Source: Pseudo-nitzschia pungens
Lineage: Eukaryota; Bacillariophyta; Bacillariophyceae; Bacillariales; Bacillariaceae
DNA length: 64,000 nt
NCBI GenBank assembly: GCA_037355855.1
Contig: CM074769.1
Coordinates: 186,001 to 250,000 of the forward strand
Direction: 5' to 3'
The notes below the pieces were generated by a model, which saw nothing but the letters and a program-made list of their open reading frames with translations, was not told where the DNA came from and searched no databases. The position numbers and the translations under genes are program-made. Each line of letters opens with the position of its first letter. Position 1 is the first letter of the stretch. This document shows positions 9,428 to 21,254 of this stretch, piece after piece.

Positions 9428-10450
9428 GTGTGGAGGTCCGATGAAGAACCCACAATCTGCAGACGGAGCCTTTTTGACGAGGAACACACAACAAGGGTGG
9501 TGCGGAAGATGGGAGACCCGAAAAATCCGGGAGACTCACTCACCCTGCCGTCCACGTGTCGTCCGAAGCGATGCGGTACGCCGCGAACCAATCCGGAATG
9601 TTCCCGACCGAAACACGAGAACATTTGTTGGGTCGGCGATTCGTGGACACGCCATCGGTGGATGAGTTTTGCGTACTTTTTGGAGCACAAGAAAGACACA
9701 AAGAGGTTCCCCGCCGTGCTCCACCCCCGTGACGATCGCATCGACGAGAATGGCAAGAAAACGTGTTCGACACGCGAGGATCCCAACGCTCCTGCCGAGG
9801 TAGAATGGGTCCCGCATGGATCGTGGAAAGAATAGTGCCTGAGTTTGGGAGGTGGTGCAATTCATGGCGTGGAAAGGAGTTGCTTTCGTGGACGAATGAA
9901 AATCGCTTCGATTCGACCCGCATTCAAAAAGTGGTATCCTATCTCGGATGACTTGGAATACACAAGCACGGAGGGTTATAGCGATGGCGATGGCGGTCCC
10001 GGACGCATCAAGCTGAACGTGCTCTTGGAAGGGGAGCGTAAGCTGTGAGCCCATGCAAGGATTCAACGTGACAGGTTGTAGCGACACGGGCACATGCGAT
10101 TGCGCACCGGAACAATTTGCAGAAAAGAGAGAGACGAGCGATTGCAAAAGATTCGGATCGGGATGGCAAGAACAGTATGGACGCTTTTGGTCCCAATTGC
10201 ACAGATTTCCAGGCTATGCATCCAAACACAAATTTTGTGATTGACAATCGTGGGGAATATGGGGACGGATCCAATTCTAGAAGGGGTAGAACAAACGATG
10301 CCATCGATGCATCGAATGATTGGCGGAGATACAGGAAGAAAAGAATCCAAAAATAGGTTTCGACCTGAATCCCGTAGTACTGCTACAAGCTACAAGAATG
10401 AAGAACGCGAGGACCTTGCACCAACTGTTGCAAACGATTGACATTACTAT
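9428..10450 (+). pseudogene. Possible gene remnant with a GDS-type esterase motif
   Basis: On the + strand, one frame (9428-9835) is open and includes NICWVGDSWTRHRW, similar in form to the GDSxxR motif that holds the nucleophilic serine of PC-esterase/SGNH proteins, followed by protein-like text to a stop at 9833-9835. Protein-like fragments continue in other frames (about 9890-10048, then 10150-10260, with PNCTDF-AMHPNTNF-IDN). No in-frame ATG precedes the motif closely and no clean splice sites joining the pieces were found. It could be a decayed relative of the SGNH protein at 30377-31903, a gene with several introns, or chance. The opposite strand also has a 203-codon frame (9536-10147) that looks like a shadow. 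Confidence 0.25.
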
Positions 10451-11501
10451 TATTTCTGCTCTTCTTGGAAGAACAAAGAAGGCAGACTGCTGTTCCGACA
10501 CGACAATTAATATCATTCATACTACTAGCTGTACTACTACTAGAAGGGTTGTGGGTGCAATTCATACGTCGTGGACACTGGGTTGCGTAGGAATACTACT
10601 AGTGGTGCTGGTGGTTGACTCCTGACTGGTTTGTGGTCCTCCGTTGTTCCGTGATTGTTGCTCATGCTGCTGTATGATTCTTCATTGGTGGTGGTAGTAG
10701 TAGTAATCTTAGTGGTAGTAGAATAGAGAACTACTAGTACTTCGTATGCACGTAAAACAAGAAGATTGACTAAGGTTACGACTTTGGTGCTCTCGTGTTT
10801 CCTTGAGATTGACATCACATCATGACGATTTTTGGCGTTTCGTGATTGATGATGATTTCTTTCATTCGATTGTCAATTTTGAGATGAATTCAGTCACAAT
10901 GTCAACAGAATTCCCGCCGATACGACCGAGTGTTCGCGATTTGAAAAAATTCAAAATACGCCGTCGCACGATTCAAAGATGTTCCATAAGCAACAAATAA
11001 CAATCAAAACGAAATAATCCGAACTTCGTTTCACGTCTCACGTACAAATTGAAAAAATAATGGAACCAAAAAGTACGTTTACACGTACCGTATTCCCATC
11101 GGTATTCAATACCGGCATAAGTAACTTACTGTCCCAGTACTTGCACATGATGTGCAGCAGTGGAACAGAACAACATCGACAACATTTTAGATCCAGAAGC
11201 GAATGGCTCAGTTCATTCAACCGGTATTATCACAGCGGACCCACCTGTGACTCGACGAGAGGGTACGAGTTTCCGTACATACCTGTAAGACTCCCGGGTA
11301 ATGGTTTTCGCTCCCACCATCAATTGTTGAGAATCGAATCGAATCTACCGGTAGATCCTTATCCACTCGCGGAGTTACTCAATACCGGTACTCGTACTCG
11401 TACTCGCCCTCGCACTAGTACTCAGCATCGGAACGCCAAGATCGATCACGCAATCTTTCTCGCCGTCGCCGTCGCCGTCTTTTGGTGCTCCACGTACCAG
11501 T
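10451..11501. other. Intergenic region
   Basis: AT-rich, with ACTAGTA-type strings (10520-10740), TACCGGTA words (11110-11390) and TACTCGTACTCG repeats just before the next gene (11390-11415). No gene is supported. Confidence 0.5.
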
Positions 11502-12650
11502 ATGAATACCAAAAACAGAGATTCGTCTTCTTCGACCTGTTCGGCATCTTCTGACCGAGCGAACAAACCGGCGCTGCCCTTGCAATCCAGCCCTGTTTCC
11601 GTTTCCTCGCAAACAAAGCCTTGCGGTCGAGGAGAAGTGCAGGCAGCGAGAGACAACGACGTGCGAGAGCGGTTGGGCCCGATCATTGCTCGATTGAAGG
11701 CCAGCATGGCAACGATTCAGGCACTCGAGAGTTCGAGGAAAATCCGAGGCGTGGAAAACATCGACAGAAAGAGCGAAAGCAACGGCGGCAAAGACTGCGA
11801 ACCGGGCAAACACCAACCGCTCGCCGTCATCGATTGCAATCCAACGCAACGCAGACAATTTGTGCACCAGAGCATGGAAAGCGTGCGGGAGAAGATGTTT
11901 CGACTGAAGAACATGGAAGAGGAACTGGCGACTCTGGAAAACCGCGGGCAACATCTTCGGCACATTGCGTTGGAGACGACCCGAAGAGCTCGCGATGGCT
12001 GCTCGAACGGGAACGGGAACACAGAGTCAAGCCGTCGAAATCGGAACGAGACACTGCTTTCGGGAGGAGGCAACTCGATCTCGATTTCGGAGACACGGAA
12101 TGCTGCATTGCCGGAGGAAGCGAGCGACGCCGGGCGCTCGGAGACGGAGAGGGACCCCGGGAACGAAACCAGGTTGCGCCGCAAGCTCGAGATCACGATC
12201 GAGCGACAGCAACACGAGCTCGATTCGAGTCGCGCCCGGTGCCGCCAGCTGGAGGGAACGGTCGAGCACCTCCGGAACACCTGCGACACTCTGGTCCGGG
12301 CCCTCCGGGAACAGGAAGAACGCAGCCACCGGTTGGAAGTGGAACTGAATCTCGCGGTCCAAGCCAAGGGACTCCGGAGCGAGTGCGACTTTCCGATGGA
12401 TCATGGCAAGCCGCAACAAGAACAAAACCAACAACGCGACGGAAAAAATTGCAACTGCAGCTGCAGCTGCAACGAGAGCCTGGCGCTCACGGAACCGCTG
12501 GCGCTGTCCTGGACCACGGAGTCGTCTCTCACGAACGAGATGATCTTGTTTGACCACGAAACTTCGATCATCGAAGCGACGGAAGACCCCGCGGCGGATG
12601 GGTGCGGGAACCGTTCGCATTCGGCTTGCGATGTACGAAACGAACCGTGA
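11502..12650 (+). CDS. Unrecognised coiled-coil protein
   Basis: Intronless, 382 aa, ATG at 11502. The N-terminus is Ser-rich (SSSSTCSASS). Residues about 50-90 (RERLGPIIARLKASMATIQALESS) and 120-160 (ESVREKMFRLKNMEEELATLENR) have heptad-like leucine spacing, and residues about 225-295 form a long Arg/Glu/Gln-rich helix (LRRKLEITIERQQHELDSSR, then RQLEGTVEHLRNTCDTLVRA) typical of coiled coils. Beyond that the protein is low in structure with a Cys-Asn-Cys-Ser-Cys stretch near 330. There is no signal peptide and no catalytic motif. It converges on the release-factor gene 490 bp downstream. Function not assigned; a structural or scaffold role would fit. Confidence 0.65.
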   Translation: MNTKNRDSSSSTCSASSDRANKPALPLQSSPVSVSSQTKPCGRGEVQAARDNDVRERLGPIIARLKASMATIQALESSRKIRGVENIDRKSESNGGKDCEPGKHQPLAVIDCNPTQRRQFVHQSMESVREKMFRLKNMEEELATLENRGQHLRHIALETTRRARDGCSNGNGNTESSRRNRNETLLSGGGNSISISETRNAALPEEASDAGRSETERDPGNETRLRRKLEITIERQQHELDSSRARCRQLEGTVEHLRNTCDTLVRALREQEERSHRLEVELNLAVQAKGLRSECDFPMDHGKPQQEQNQQRDGKNCNCSCSCNESLALTEPLALSWTTESSLTNEMILFDHETSIIEATEDPAADGCGNRSHSACDVRNEP

Positions 12651-13137
12651 GGACGGACCGCAAACCCAAACGCAAACGCAAACGCAAACCATCACCGACA
12701 CACACCGGACCACGGGGGAATCTGGCGTTGGAGTCGGGCATCTCGGGGCAAGGGAAAATCGCAAAAATCGCCGTGTTTCCGAGCGAACGGATTGCACCGC
12801 GGCAATTACAATTCGTTTGGCTAGACGGCAAGCCTTCCGCAACAGTTGTCGGAGACTACAGAAAAGAGGGGGAACAATCCGAATGGAAAAGAAAGATCGA
12901 ACATAACCCTTCCTGCAGTCCTGCCCATTCAACTTTGGATGGAAGTAATTCAATAATATAGACATACACACACACACACACACGCACATTTTTGTTCGGT
13001 GTCTGCGTTGAATTTCGATCTCCGACAAATTCAAAACAATTAATGGTTGCCAATAGTTGTATAGTATAATACCAAGTTATTAGTATTGAAGTGAATAGCG
13101 TCGGAAAGAATTGTTTGCCTAGCAATCAATCTCATAC
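12651..13137. other. Space between convergent genes
   Basis: 3' flanks of the coiled-coil gene and of the release factor. Contains CAAACG repeats (12662-12690) and a CA microsatellite (12965-12985). No gene. Confidence 0.5.
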
Positions 13138-14725
13138 TCACACTGCCGAATTCTGCTCGGCGAGCTCCTTGAGCTTTTCTTCCTGGTCCTTCATGATCAT
13201 GGCACCGATGATCGGGTCTATGTCCCCGCCCAGGAACTGGCTCAGGGGGTAGTTCTGTTGGATGCGGTGATCCGAGCACCGTGAGTCCTTCCAGTTGTAG
13301 GTTCGGATCTTCTCGCTCCGTCCCCCCGTTCCGACCTGGGATCCCCTCCGGGCCCGCTCCTCCATTTCCCGCTTCTCGTTTTCCATGTCGTATAGCTTGG
13401 CCATGAGCATCTTCATGGCCAGCTCGCGGTTGCCGAGCTGCGTTCGCATCTGCGTGCACTTGATGCGGATGCCGGTGGGCTTGTGCAGGAGGTCCACGGC
13501 CGTTTCGACTTTGTTCACGTTCTACGCTCATGACAACAATCACCAATCACCAATCACCAATCAACATTTGCAACAACAAACAACAAACAACAATTAGCAG
13601 CAGCAAACAAAGATGAGCGATGAAAGCCGTAGAAAATTGAAGACAAACACCCGCAGCAATAGGAACGTCGCTGTGCAATCAGCGAATGTATTCCTTCTTC
13701 TGTCGTACCTGTCCGCCGGCACCTCCGGATCGCATGGTTGAACTGCATTCACAAAGGGAAAAAAAAAACGTTAGGAACGCTCGCAGGCACAAGGAAAAAT
13801 AATCACGGCAAAGAACTGCGGCACAATGACGTCGTCGACTGCCACGACAAGAGAAGACAAGACACAACAAGACACAACAATTCGAAACCAAGCACACAAA
13901 TAGGTCCACATACATTTCCAGGTCTTTCTTGTCGATGTTGATGTCCACCTCGTCGCACTCGGGCATGATAGCGACCGTGGCCGTCGACGTGTGAACCCGT
14001 CCCTGGGACTCGGTGGCCGGAACTCTCTGGACCCGGTGAACACCGGCCTCCCACTTGAGTTTCGAGTAGACCTTGTCTCCCTTTACCTCCATGACAATGT
14101 TCTTGTAGCCGCCATCATCGCCGGCGGACTCATCGATGATGTTGGCGTTCCATCCCTGCGAGGAAATGTATTTCCGGTAGACGTCGTAAAGATCCCCCAC
14201 GAAAATGTTGGCCTCGGAACCCCCCGTGCCGGCACGGATTTCCAGCATGACGTTGCGATCGTCGTTGGGATCCTTGGGCAGCAAGAGGATCTTGATTTTG
14301 TCCTCGATGGGACCCAGTTGTGGCTCGATCTCCTTCATCTCGAGCTTGGCCATTTCTCTCATTTCTGGATCGTCTCCGGCGTCCTGGAAGAGCTCCTTTG
14401 CTCCCTCCAGTTCCTCCAGGAGTCGGTTGTATTCGTCGTAGGCCAGGACGACTTCCTCGCTGCTGGCACGATCGCTCATGACCTTTTGCAGGAGCTTGGA
14501 GTCCGCCAGAACATCGGGATCTCCGAGGCGCTCGGTCAGGGCGTTATAGGATCGCTTGATGTTCTCCAATCGGCCCATCATGCCCTCGTCCAGCGCACCG
14601 AGCGCCGTGTTGGTGTTGGCGATGGCGTTGGTACGGGACGTCGGCGCACCAATCGGGGGGGCAAAACCATGTGCGAAAAGTGGGAAAGCCAGCAAGAGAC
14701 TGGTGACTGCGGTTGACAAGTTCAT
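13138..14725 (-). CDS. prfA: Peptide chain release factor 1, plastid-targeted
   Basis: Three exons: 14725-13914, 13742-13709 and 13521-13138, joined by GT-AG introns of 171 and 187 bp (donors GTATGT and GTACGA; acceptors TGCAG and CGTAG), giving 409 aa. The N-terminus is a signal peptide with the diatom plastid motif (FPLFAHG/FAPP). The class I release factor core follows: RAGTGGSEANIF, then RVPATESQGRVHTSTATVAI with the PAT tripeptide at 236-238 that specifies UAA/UAG recognition (RF1, not the SPF of RF2), then the catalytic GGQ at residues 280-282, and a C-terminal RNA-binding domain (VNKVETAVDLLHKPTGIRI). It terminates translation on plastid ribosomes. Odd: the middle exon is only 34 nt and codes almost exactly the STMRSGGAGGQ loop. 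A mitochondrial location is less likely given the leader. Confidence 0.95.
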
Positions 14726-16253
14726 CGCTGCTGGGTTTGTTCTGCGTCGTTGCGATGGTATTGCGTTGCTCTCTGCCGTCCTTCGGGAAGGTTTCGACCG
14801 TTTTCTTTGAAGACAGCGTTGTGTTGGTAACGTACGTAACTACCGGCAGAGATATCAATTCTGTGCCCTGATGATGTTTTTCCATCGATCGGGTAACTTA
14901 CTTGTACAAGTATTTTAACTACACGTCGCGTCATCCATAAACGTACAACATACCATTGCTAGTGTCTGCATGTCGACCGAAACTTGACTAGATGGACTGA
15001 AGTTCCGTCGCTATCGATGCAAACGGAGCGGTGATGATTGATTGAAGACACGAGTAACAAATCAGGGGTGATAATATCACCCCTGTAACAAATTACCTTT
15101 GTGCTGTAGAAGTTGCGAGTACAAGTAAACGTTAATCCTTGGAACTGTTTTGAAAATACTGAACGAAGTAAGGTTACAGTAAGGTTACCGGCAGTGAAAA
15201 ATCGGGGGTCGTAGCCTTGAAAACTAAGGTTACAACTAATGACTACAGTACAAGTGCTGTATGTCGTCAGGTATGAACCTTTCATAATCGAGTATTAGGA
15301 GTCAAGAGCAATCAACTGTGATCATAACTACTAGTAGTCGGCCCTGGGCCTGTATCGTCGAAGTATTGCAAAAGTATCAGCACTAATGAAAGTTTAGATA
15401 GTTCATGCAAAGCATGTACTATTCTCGTCTTGTGGAAGTCAATTTTTTAGTTCGTAGTATCATGCTTCGTTGGTCGCTTTGCAGGGGCCAGGGGGAGTTA
15501 TTGCTCCGTAAGAATGTCGTCGTAAGTAGCAATTCTACTAATAGTAGTTGTTGCTGCTGCTGAAAGAGGTACTGGGTATGCCGTTACATGCAAGCTGCAG
15601 TGCAAAGTCTCACAGAGATTATCATAATCCTTCAAGCTGCAGCACATGAATTGGAAACGAAGCAAAGGCATGAACCAGAAATAGCAGCAAGCAGTGCTGA
15701 TAGCTGCAATGCTATGTTTGGGCATGAATCCACTCCAACATCTCATCTGGCTTTTGGCATCATATCATCAAATTCATTGCCGATCAAACAACAAAAACTA
15801 TGACGCAAACACACCAAGAGGACAACGAGTCTGTGATCTCCTCGACTCTCACCCTATCGGCCATATGCCAAAAACCAATTCTTCAAATCGAGTCCCTGAA
15901 CCGACGTTTTGAACGGAATGGGACACTCATTTGCGTACTACAGCTAGTGGTAAGTTCTCTTTGGTTTCGGAATTCGTTGGATCCGGTGGCCGATTTGTGC
16001 ATCTTACCCAGGGCCCATGGGTTTGCCCGGGAGATAGTTTCGCGGTCCCCGTGGCGCGAGATGAATTCAACTCCGAATGCGAATGAGAATGTGGCACTTT
16101 TGCCTGCGGCGTTCCGTTCCGTTCTCGAGTCGACTCGAGTCGACTCGACTCGCATCAAACTCTATGGTAGGAATGGTCACTCCCGCGTTTCTCTGCCCTA
16201 TTGATGCGTTGCTTTCCCCTGCCGTATCATCCCGCGATACAACAACAAAAGTA
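14726..16253. other. Intergenic region
   Basis: No gene supported. Notable items are ACGAAGTAAGGTTAC at 15163-15177, a palindrome with flanking repeats at 15055-15093 (listed separately), CTGCAG-rich sequence near 15590-15710 and a GAGTCGACTC run at 16125-16150. Confidence 0.5.
15055..15093. repeat. Perfect 23-bp foldback flanked by 8-bp direct repeats
   Basis: CAGGGGTGAT-AAT-ATCACCCCTG (15063-15085) has two perfect 10-base arms around a 3-base loop. It is bracketed by TAACAAAT at 15055-15062 and again at 15086-15093. This looks like a tiny foldback insertion with an 8-bp target duplication, or the scar of one. Confidence 0.6.
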
Positions 16254-16808
16254 TCAGACGCAACACGGACACGACGGAGATCGCAGTCCCCCGTTGGCAA
16301 AGGTCATGGAGGCCAAAAAGTCGAGTTCGTCACTAACATTGGCAATGGAACTGCCACTACGATTCTTGCAGGGTGCGGGTGCCACGCTTGGTGTTGGTGC
16401 AACGACATCCATGGCAGTGGTGGAAGAATCCTCCTCTCGGGCTGGTTTGCGGCGGAGCGTCTTTGGTGGTGGTCGGTAGTTTTGTTCCCAGGGAAACCGA
16501 GCTACGATGGGGTCATCGGAGAGTTCCCTCTTGACCGCGGGGTCGGTGTTCGCGGAATAATTATGAAATTTTTCGTCGTTGTTCTTGTGGCGTTGTTCGC
16601 GTTCTTCGTACGTTGTGTTCCTTTCGTCTCCGTTGGTGGTGGGTTTCCCCGAGCCAGAAACAAACGAGCGAAAGTCGTGCCGACACAAATAATACCGATG
16701 GATTGCCGCTGCCATCGCAAATGCCGTTGCCCCCGCGACGGCCATCAGCAGCATCGGGGACGCGGGCATCCCTGAACCAGTCCCGCCCGGTGCCGGAGAG
16801 CGAGCCAT
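16254..16808 (-). CDS. Small single-pass membrane protein, unrecognised
   Basis: 184 aa from the ATG at 16808. The frame is open further 5' but that part is a TTCTG/CAGAA repeat translation. One hydrophobic segment at about residues 18-36 (MLLMAVAGATAFAMAAAIHR) is followed by a hydrophilic tail: NTTYEEREQRHKNNDEKFHN, an Asp/Pro/Arg-rich middle (DDPIVARFPWEQNYRPPP) and a Cys-Pro-Cys-Cys-Val C-terminus. The opposite strand carries a longer open frame (16077-16775), but its translation is Cys/Trp-rich and less protein-like. Family not recognised. Confidence 0.45.
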   Translation of the reverse strand: MARSPAPGGTGSGMPASPMLLMAVAGATAFAMAAAIHRYYLCRHDFRSFVSGSGKPTTNGDERNTTYEEREQRHKNNDEKFHNYSANTDPAVKRELSDDPIVARFPWEQNYRPPPKTLRRKPAREEDSSTTAMDVVAPTPSVAPAPCKNRSGSSIANVSDELDFLASMTFANGGLRSPSCPCCV

Positions 16809-18051
16809 TGGCGCTTTCCGTGTGGGGTATAATCCCGCCTTACAAAACGAACGCCTCGTTCTGTTCTGTTCTGTTCTGTTCTGTGTAATACTGTTTGTCG
16901 AACAATTCCGTCTACATGTACCAATAGACGACTGAATGAAGCACACGGCTCGGCTCGGCTCGGCTCGGCTCGGCTCGGAAGTGCGGTCCGATCAAAACCG
17001 CTGTCCGGCTAACTGGGGTGCAAGTGATACCACCAGAACCATTCGAAGCAGAAGCCCGTCTCCGATGGTTCTGCGATCAGGCAGTCTCCAATACGAACAC
17101 TGTACAGTCGGAATCCCATAAGACGGTTCCAGAAAGAGGAACGTTTCATGTGTTTCCGGTATCGTACAAGGTACAACAATACTGAAAACTAAACCGAACA
17201 AGATTTTTTTTGTGCAACAAGCAACAAGCAGCTTACTTCCAAAACCAAACGTACCAAGCTTTAACATTTTGGATCTTGAATCCCGCAATGATTGTCCATT
17301 GGGTACCGGTAAGATTAACCTTATTCCGTATCGGTAGAAGTAAGATTAATTATCGGTAACCTTACCGGTATGTACGATGGGAACTGTTCATATTCATAGT
17401 CATACGACGTTTGGTGAGTGTACATTGTACATACCTGTACCGGTACATACCGTTACAAGCCCCGTTGAAAGAAAAGTTGTGATCAACGCTAAGCGTTCAT
17501 ATGTTGTTTTCTAAGTTACTGTACCACTTCTACCGGTATTTTTATCTAAGCCTTCTTCATTCCCAAGATTACCTACCATCTGCCGGTCTATTTTATGGAC
17601 GAGGACTTCGTATGTGATATCTTTTCGCTCTTTCCTTCCGTTCTGTTCTTTGCATTCTCCGCAAAAAAGAAACGAAAGCAAGAACAAAAGTAAGAAAAAT
17701 GAATGATCGGTGTTCAATCATGAAGAAATCACGACTGTCATGGATCTTCGCCTGCTGTCATTGTATTTTCGAAAGCCAGTAATGTTTGGCATGTGCCTGT
17801 CTCGACGAAAAACTCGACAGACGCATCATAAATAATATTGGAGACGGAACATCATAAGCTGCGACAAGGAATGAATCACCTTTCGCTTTGTTGTTTCGAA
17901 ATCCAACGCCACACCCAACGCCAACGCCCAAACCCAACCTCCTCCATAGTTGGTGAACCCAATCGGGAAAACAAGCTTTTCCGATCTCTGACGACGGAGA
18001 ATCGATCACAACCCGAAACGTTTTTCAACTTCAAGACCAAACACAGTGATT
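16809..18051. other. Intergenic region
   Basis: TTCTG (16858-16882) and GGCTC (16948-16978) pentamer repeats, TACCGGTA words and GTAAGATTA/GTAACCTTAC words (17306-17370). It includes the promoter side of the glucosylceramidase gene. No gene seen. Confidence 0.5.
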
Positions 18052-21000
18052 ATGTCGAACGAGAATCAGTCCCTTCTGCACCACGAAAAACGCGGAAATG
18101 TTTACACCGGCTCGAGGGAAGGCAAAAATCCGTCGCTGGGTTTCGCGGCCCTAGCGATCTCCCTGGTGGGGATCGGCATGCTGATTGGCAGCTCCTGGAA
18201 CGGAGGCTGGTACCACCAGGCCCTTCCCCAGAGAATGCCGCCTACCGATGGCAGCAACGTTTCCCCCAGCAGCGAGAATCCAAACGATGCAAACGGGGGT
18301 AACCCAGACACTCCCACCCGCAACCGCCCGCTCTGTCGGACTTACGGGGAGAACGCTAGGTTCGCCGGAATCCTCCAAACCTCCATGGGATCGCCGTCGG
18401 AGCAATGGTCGCACATTCCCTGCTACGCCCAACCCAAAAAGAGCCGGATGTGGGCCGGCCAGGAGAGCAGTGCCGATGCAGCGAACCTCAACGGGTTCGG
18501 GGCTCCCGACGCCATCCTCAAAGTGGACTTTAGCAGGCCCGCCTTTCCCGATCGCAAACCGATCGTCGGGTTCGGGGCCGCCTTTACGGATGCGTCGGCC
18601 CTCAACTACCAATCTCTTTCGGAGGACGGAAAAGAACGCCTAATGGAACTCTTGTTTGGAGAGTCGGGGATCGGGTACAGCATTGGTGGGTTGTTGTCGT
18701 GCATTGTTTTGTATTGTATCACATTGTATCGTAGTAATGTTGTTCGAAGTGTGCAATTGTTTCTGCATGGCATGACAATGATTTTGAATGGAAGCGGGAT
18801 TCTTGTTCTCACCACGGTCTAATTACTTTGTTTGTGGTTGGGTTGGGGTTGCTGTGCATTTTGTTGCAATGTTGTATTTTGTTGTGTCGTGTTCCAGGAC
18901 GGGTCCACATGAACTCGTGCGATTTTTCCATCGAATCATACAGCTTTGATGAGGTGGACGGGGATTTCGAATTGAAGCATTTTGACACCGACGTGACGCA
19001 CGATGCCCAGAAAGACGGGATGGTCGACATGCTCCTGCGGGCAACGTCCACCTTTGAAGCAGCCTGGAAGGACGACAACAACCACAAATCGGGCTCCTCC
19101 ACCGAGGAAAACGATTTCGGAGCAGTCTCGGATGGCGATTTCAAGGTCTTTGCCTCGCCGTGGTCCCCGCCGAGCTGGATGAAGAGCCCACACGCCAAAG
19201 ACGACATTGCGGCGGGTCGGGTCCACGCCTCGGGAATGACCGGAAGCACCCAACCCAGCTGCCTGCGCGAGGGGACGGGCCCGGATTCCAAATATGCCAA
19301 GGCCTGGGCACTGTACTTTTCGAAATTCGTGACGGCCTACCGCAAGCGGGGGGTGCCGCTGAAGGCCGTCACGGTCCAGAACGAGCCGGAATTCCCCGCG
19401 CCCTGGGAGGCCTGCAGTTACACGCCAGAGACGGAAGCTGACTTTGTGGCGTACCACCTCGGACCGCAACTGGCCAAAGACCACCCCGACGTGCGGATTT
19501 TCATGTTTGATCATAACAAGGTGCGTTCCGTTTTTTTTGTGTTTTTTTGTACAATATGCCGTCGCCGGCGGGAACGGAGATGCTATTTTGTGTGTTTGTT
19601 GGATTGCTTGGGATTGGTTTGTTGGAATTGTACGATCTAGAACCACGAACTGCCCTCCACTAAACGGTCATCACTAAACCAACCATGCCTTCATGCCTAC
19701 ATTCCTCAATGTTGCCGACAGGACCACATGGTCACCTGGGCGAAAACCATTCTCAACAAATCGCATCCGAGCTCCGAGTACGTCACCGGGAGTGCGTACC
19801 ACTGGTACGCCGGAGGCATGGACCGATTGCTGGACGGCGCCGTCGGCAGCGCCAACATGCACCGCATGCAAGGAGAGCTCGAGAAGCTGAGCGTCCCGGG
19901 CGACCACCTCGTCTTCAACAGCGAGGCCTGCCACTGCCCCACCACCGGATACGCGGGCGGGGACATCGACATTTACTGGAGCCGGGCGGAACGATACGCG
20001 CACACCATCCTAGCGGACCTGGCGGCCGGGAGCAACGGCTGGGTGGAATGGAATCTGGTGCTGGATTCAGTGGGGGGTCCGAACCATCTTCACAACCTGT
20101 GCGACACGACTGTACTTGCGGTCCCACACCGGGCCGTCGATGGAGACGGCATTCCTCCCACCATGGAGTGGGAAAAAACCGACGCGGAGAGCATGTTTGG
20201 ACCCGTCGTGGGCGACGGAAGAACGCGGGAAGAACTGAATGCACTGGGATTTCCGGCCAAGCACTTGGACGTTGGACTAGGTAAGTGCGAACACTGGTAT
20301 TCACACTACGGCGTGGACACGAGTCATGCAGGGCGAGATATCCAAGATGGGAAGGCCGGTGTTGTGTTCCAAGATCAATCTGACATCTGCGAATTTGCTG
20401 CGCTCTCTGTCTCGTTCCTTGATTCGTCTCTCTCTCTCTCTCTCGTTCTTTCTTCCTCTTCAGCCGTCCAACCTATGTATTACTACATGGGCCACATTTC
20501 TAGATACGTGAGACCGGGATCCCGGCCCGTGATGGGATTGGTCGATACCGCCAGAGACGGATACCGCGCCTTTCGATTGCCCGGAGAAAACGTGGCCGGA
20601 GGAGGCATAAACGACCTGGCCCGGAGTGGCATCGAGCTCACCGCCTGGCCCTGTGAGGGATCCACCCGCCAGCAGTTCCACTGGCAGCACAACCACCGCC
20701 GGATCACCGTTAGCGGTCACGACTGGCTCGGGAAACCGACGCAGTCCTGCGTTGCGGCCGACAACGACGAAAGCTTTGAGGGAGTCACGCTCACAGACTG
20801 CGGCAGCGATAGCAACGGCGACGAGGGGATCGGGACCTTCGACCTGGTTCCGGACGCCAAGAGTGAGTACGTGCGATTTGTCCAGACGAGCGGGGACCGC
20901 CACCGCTGCCTCGTTCTGAAGGAACTGGCAAACGACGGGGGTTCCTACGGACCGCGGGGGGGAGCCCAGGTCGCCCTCGGAGACTGCGACGGCACGTCGT

Positions 21001-21254
21001 CCCTCTGGTTGTATTCCGAAGCCACCCGAGAGATTATTTCCGACTACCTACCCGGGGGATCCGTGTGCATGACAACCGGGTGGCCATTTTTGCAAATCGG
21101 GGCCTTTGAGACTCCCAACGGAGAAAGCTACAAGACGGTGGTGGTACTCAACGAGGCCCAGGACTCGGCCAATTACGTGCTGTACGACGGAGATGAGCTC
21201 GTTCTGTCCGGATCGATTCCACCCCATTCCATTCAGACTCTTCTCCTAGATTAA
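18052..21254 (+). CDS. Glucosylceramidase (GH30 family) with inserted beta-trefoil-like domain
   Basis: Four exons: 18052-18685, 18898-19520, 19722-20280, 20464-21254; introns of 212, 201 and 183 bp all GT-AG and frame-consistent, giving 868 aa. Residues about 27-47 are a signal anchor (LGFAALAISLVGIGMLIG). The GH30 barrel follows: IVGFGAAFTDASALNY, GIGYSIGRVHMNSCDFS across exon 1-2, FASPWSPPSWMK, the acid/base glutamate in VTVQNEPE, and the nucleophile in LVFNSEACHC. QPMYYYMGHISRYVRPGS begins the C-terminal beta domain. The enzyme family hydrolyses glucosylceramide in lysosome/vacuole-type compartments. Odd: about 170 residues (Trp/Gln-Phe-Trp repeats, paired cysteines) sit between that beta strand and the closing VVVLNEAQ...GSIPPHSIQTLLL, looking like a carbohydrate-binding beta-trefoil insertion. 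Confidence 0.92.

Noticed and set aside
9536..10147. 203-codon minus-strand frame
   Set aside because: No domain, unusual composition, and overlaps the stretch with the GDS motif on the other strand.
16077..16775. 232-codon open frame on the + strand
   Set aside because: Overlaps the more protein-like minus-strand frame 16254-16808; its translation is rich in Trp and Cys with no conserved motif.
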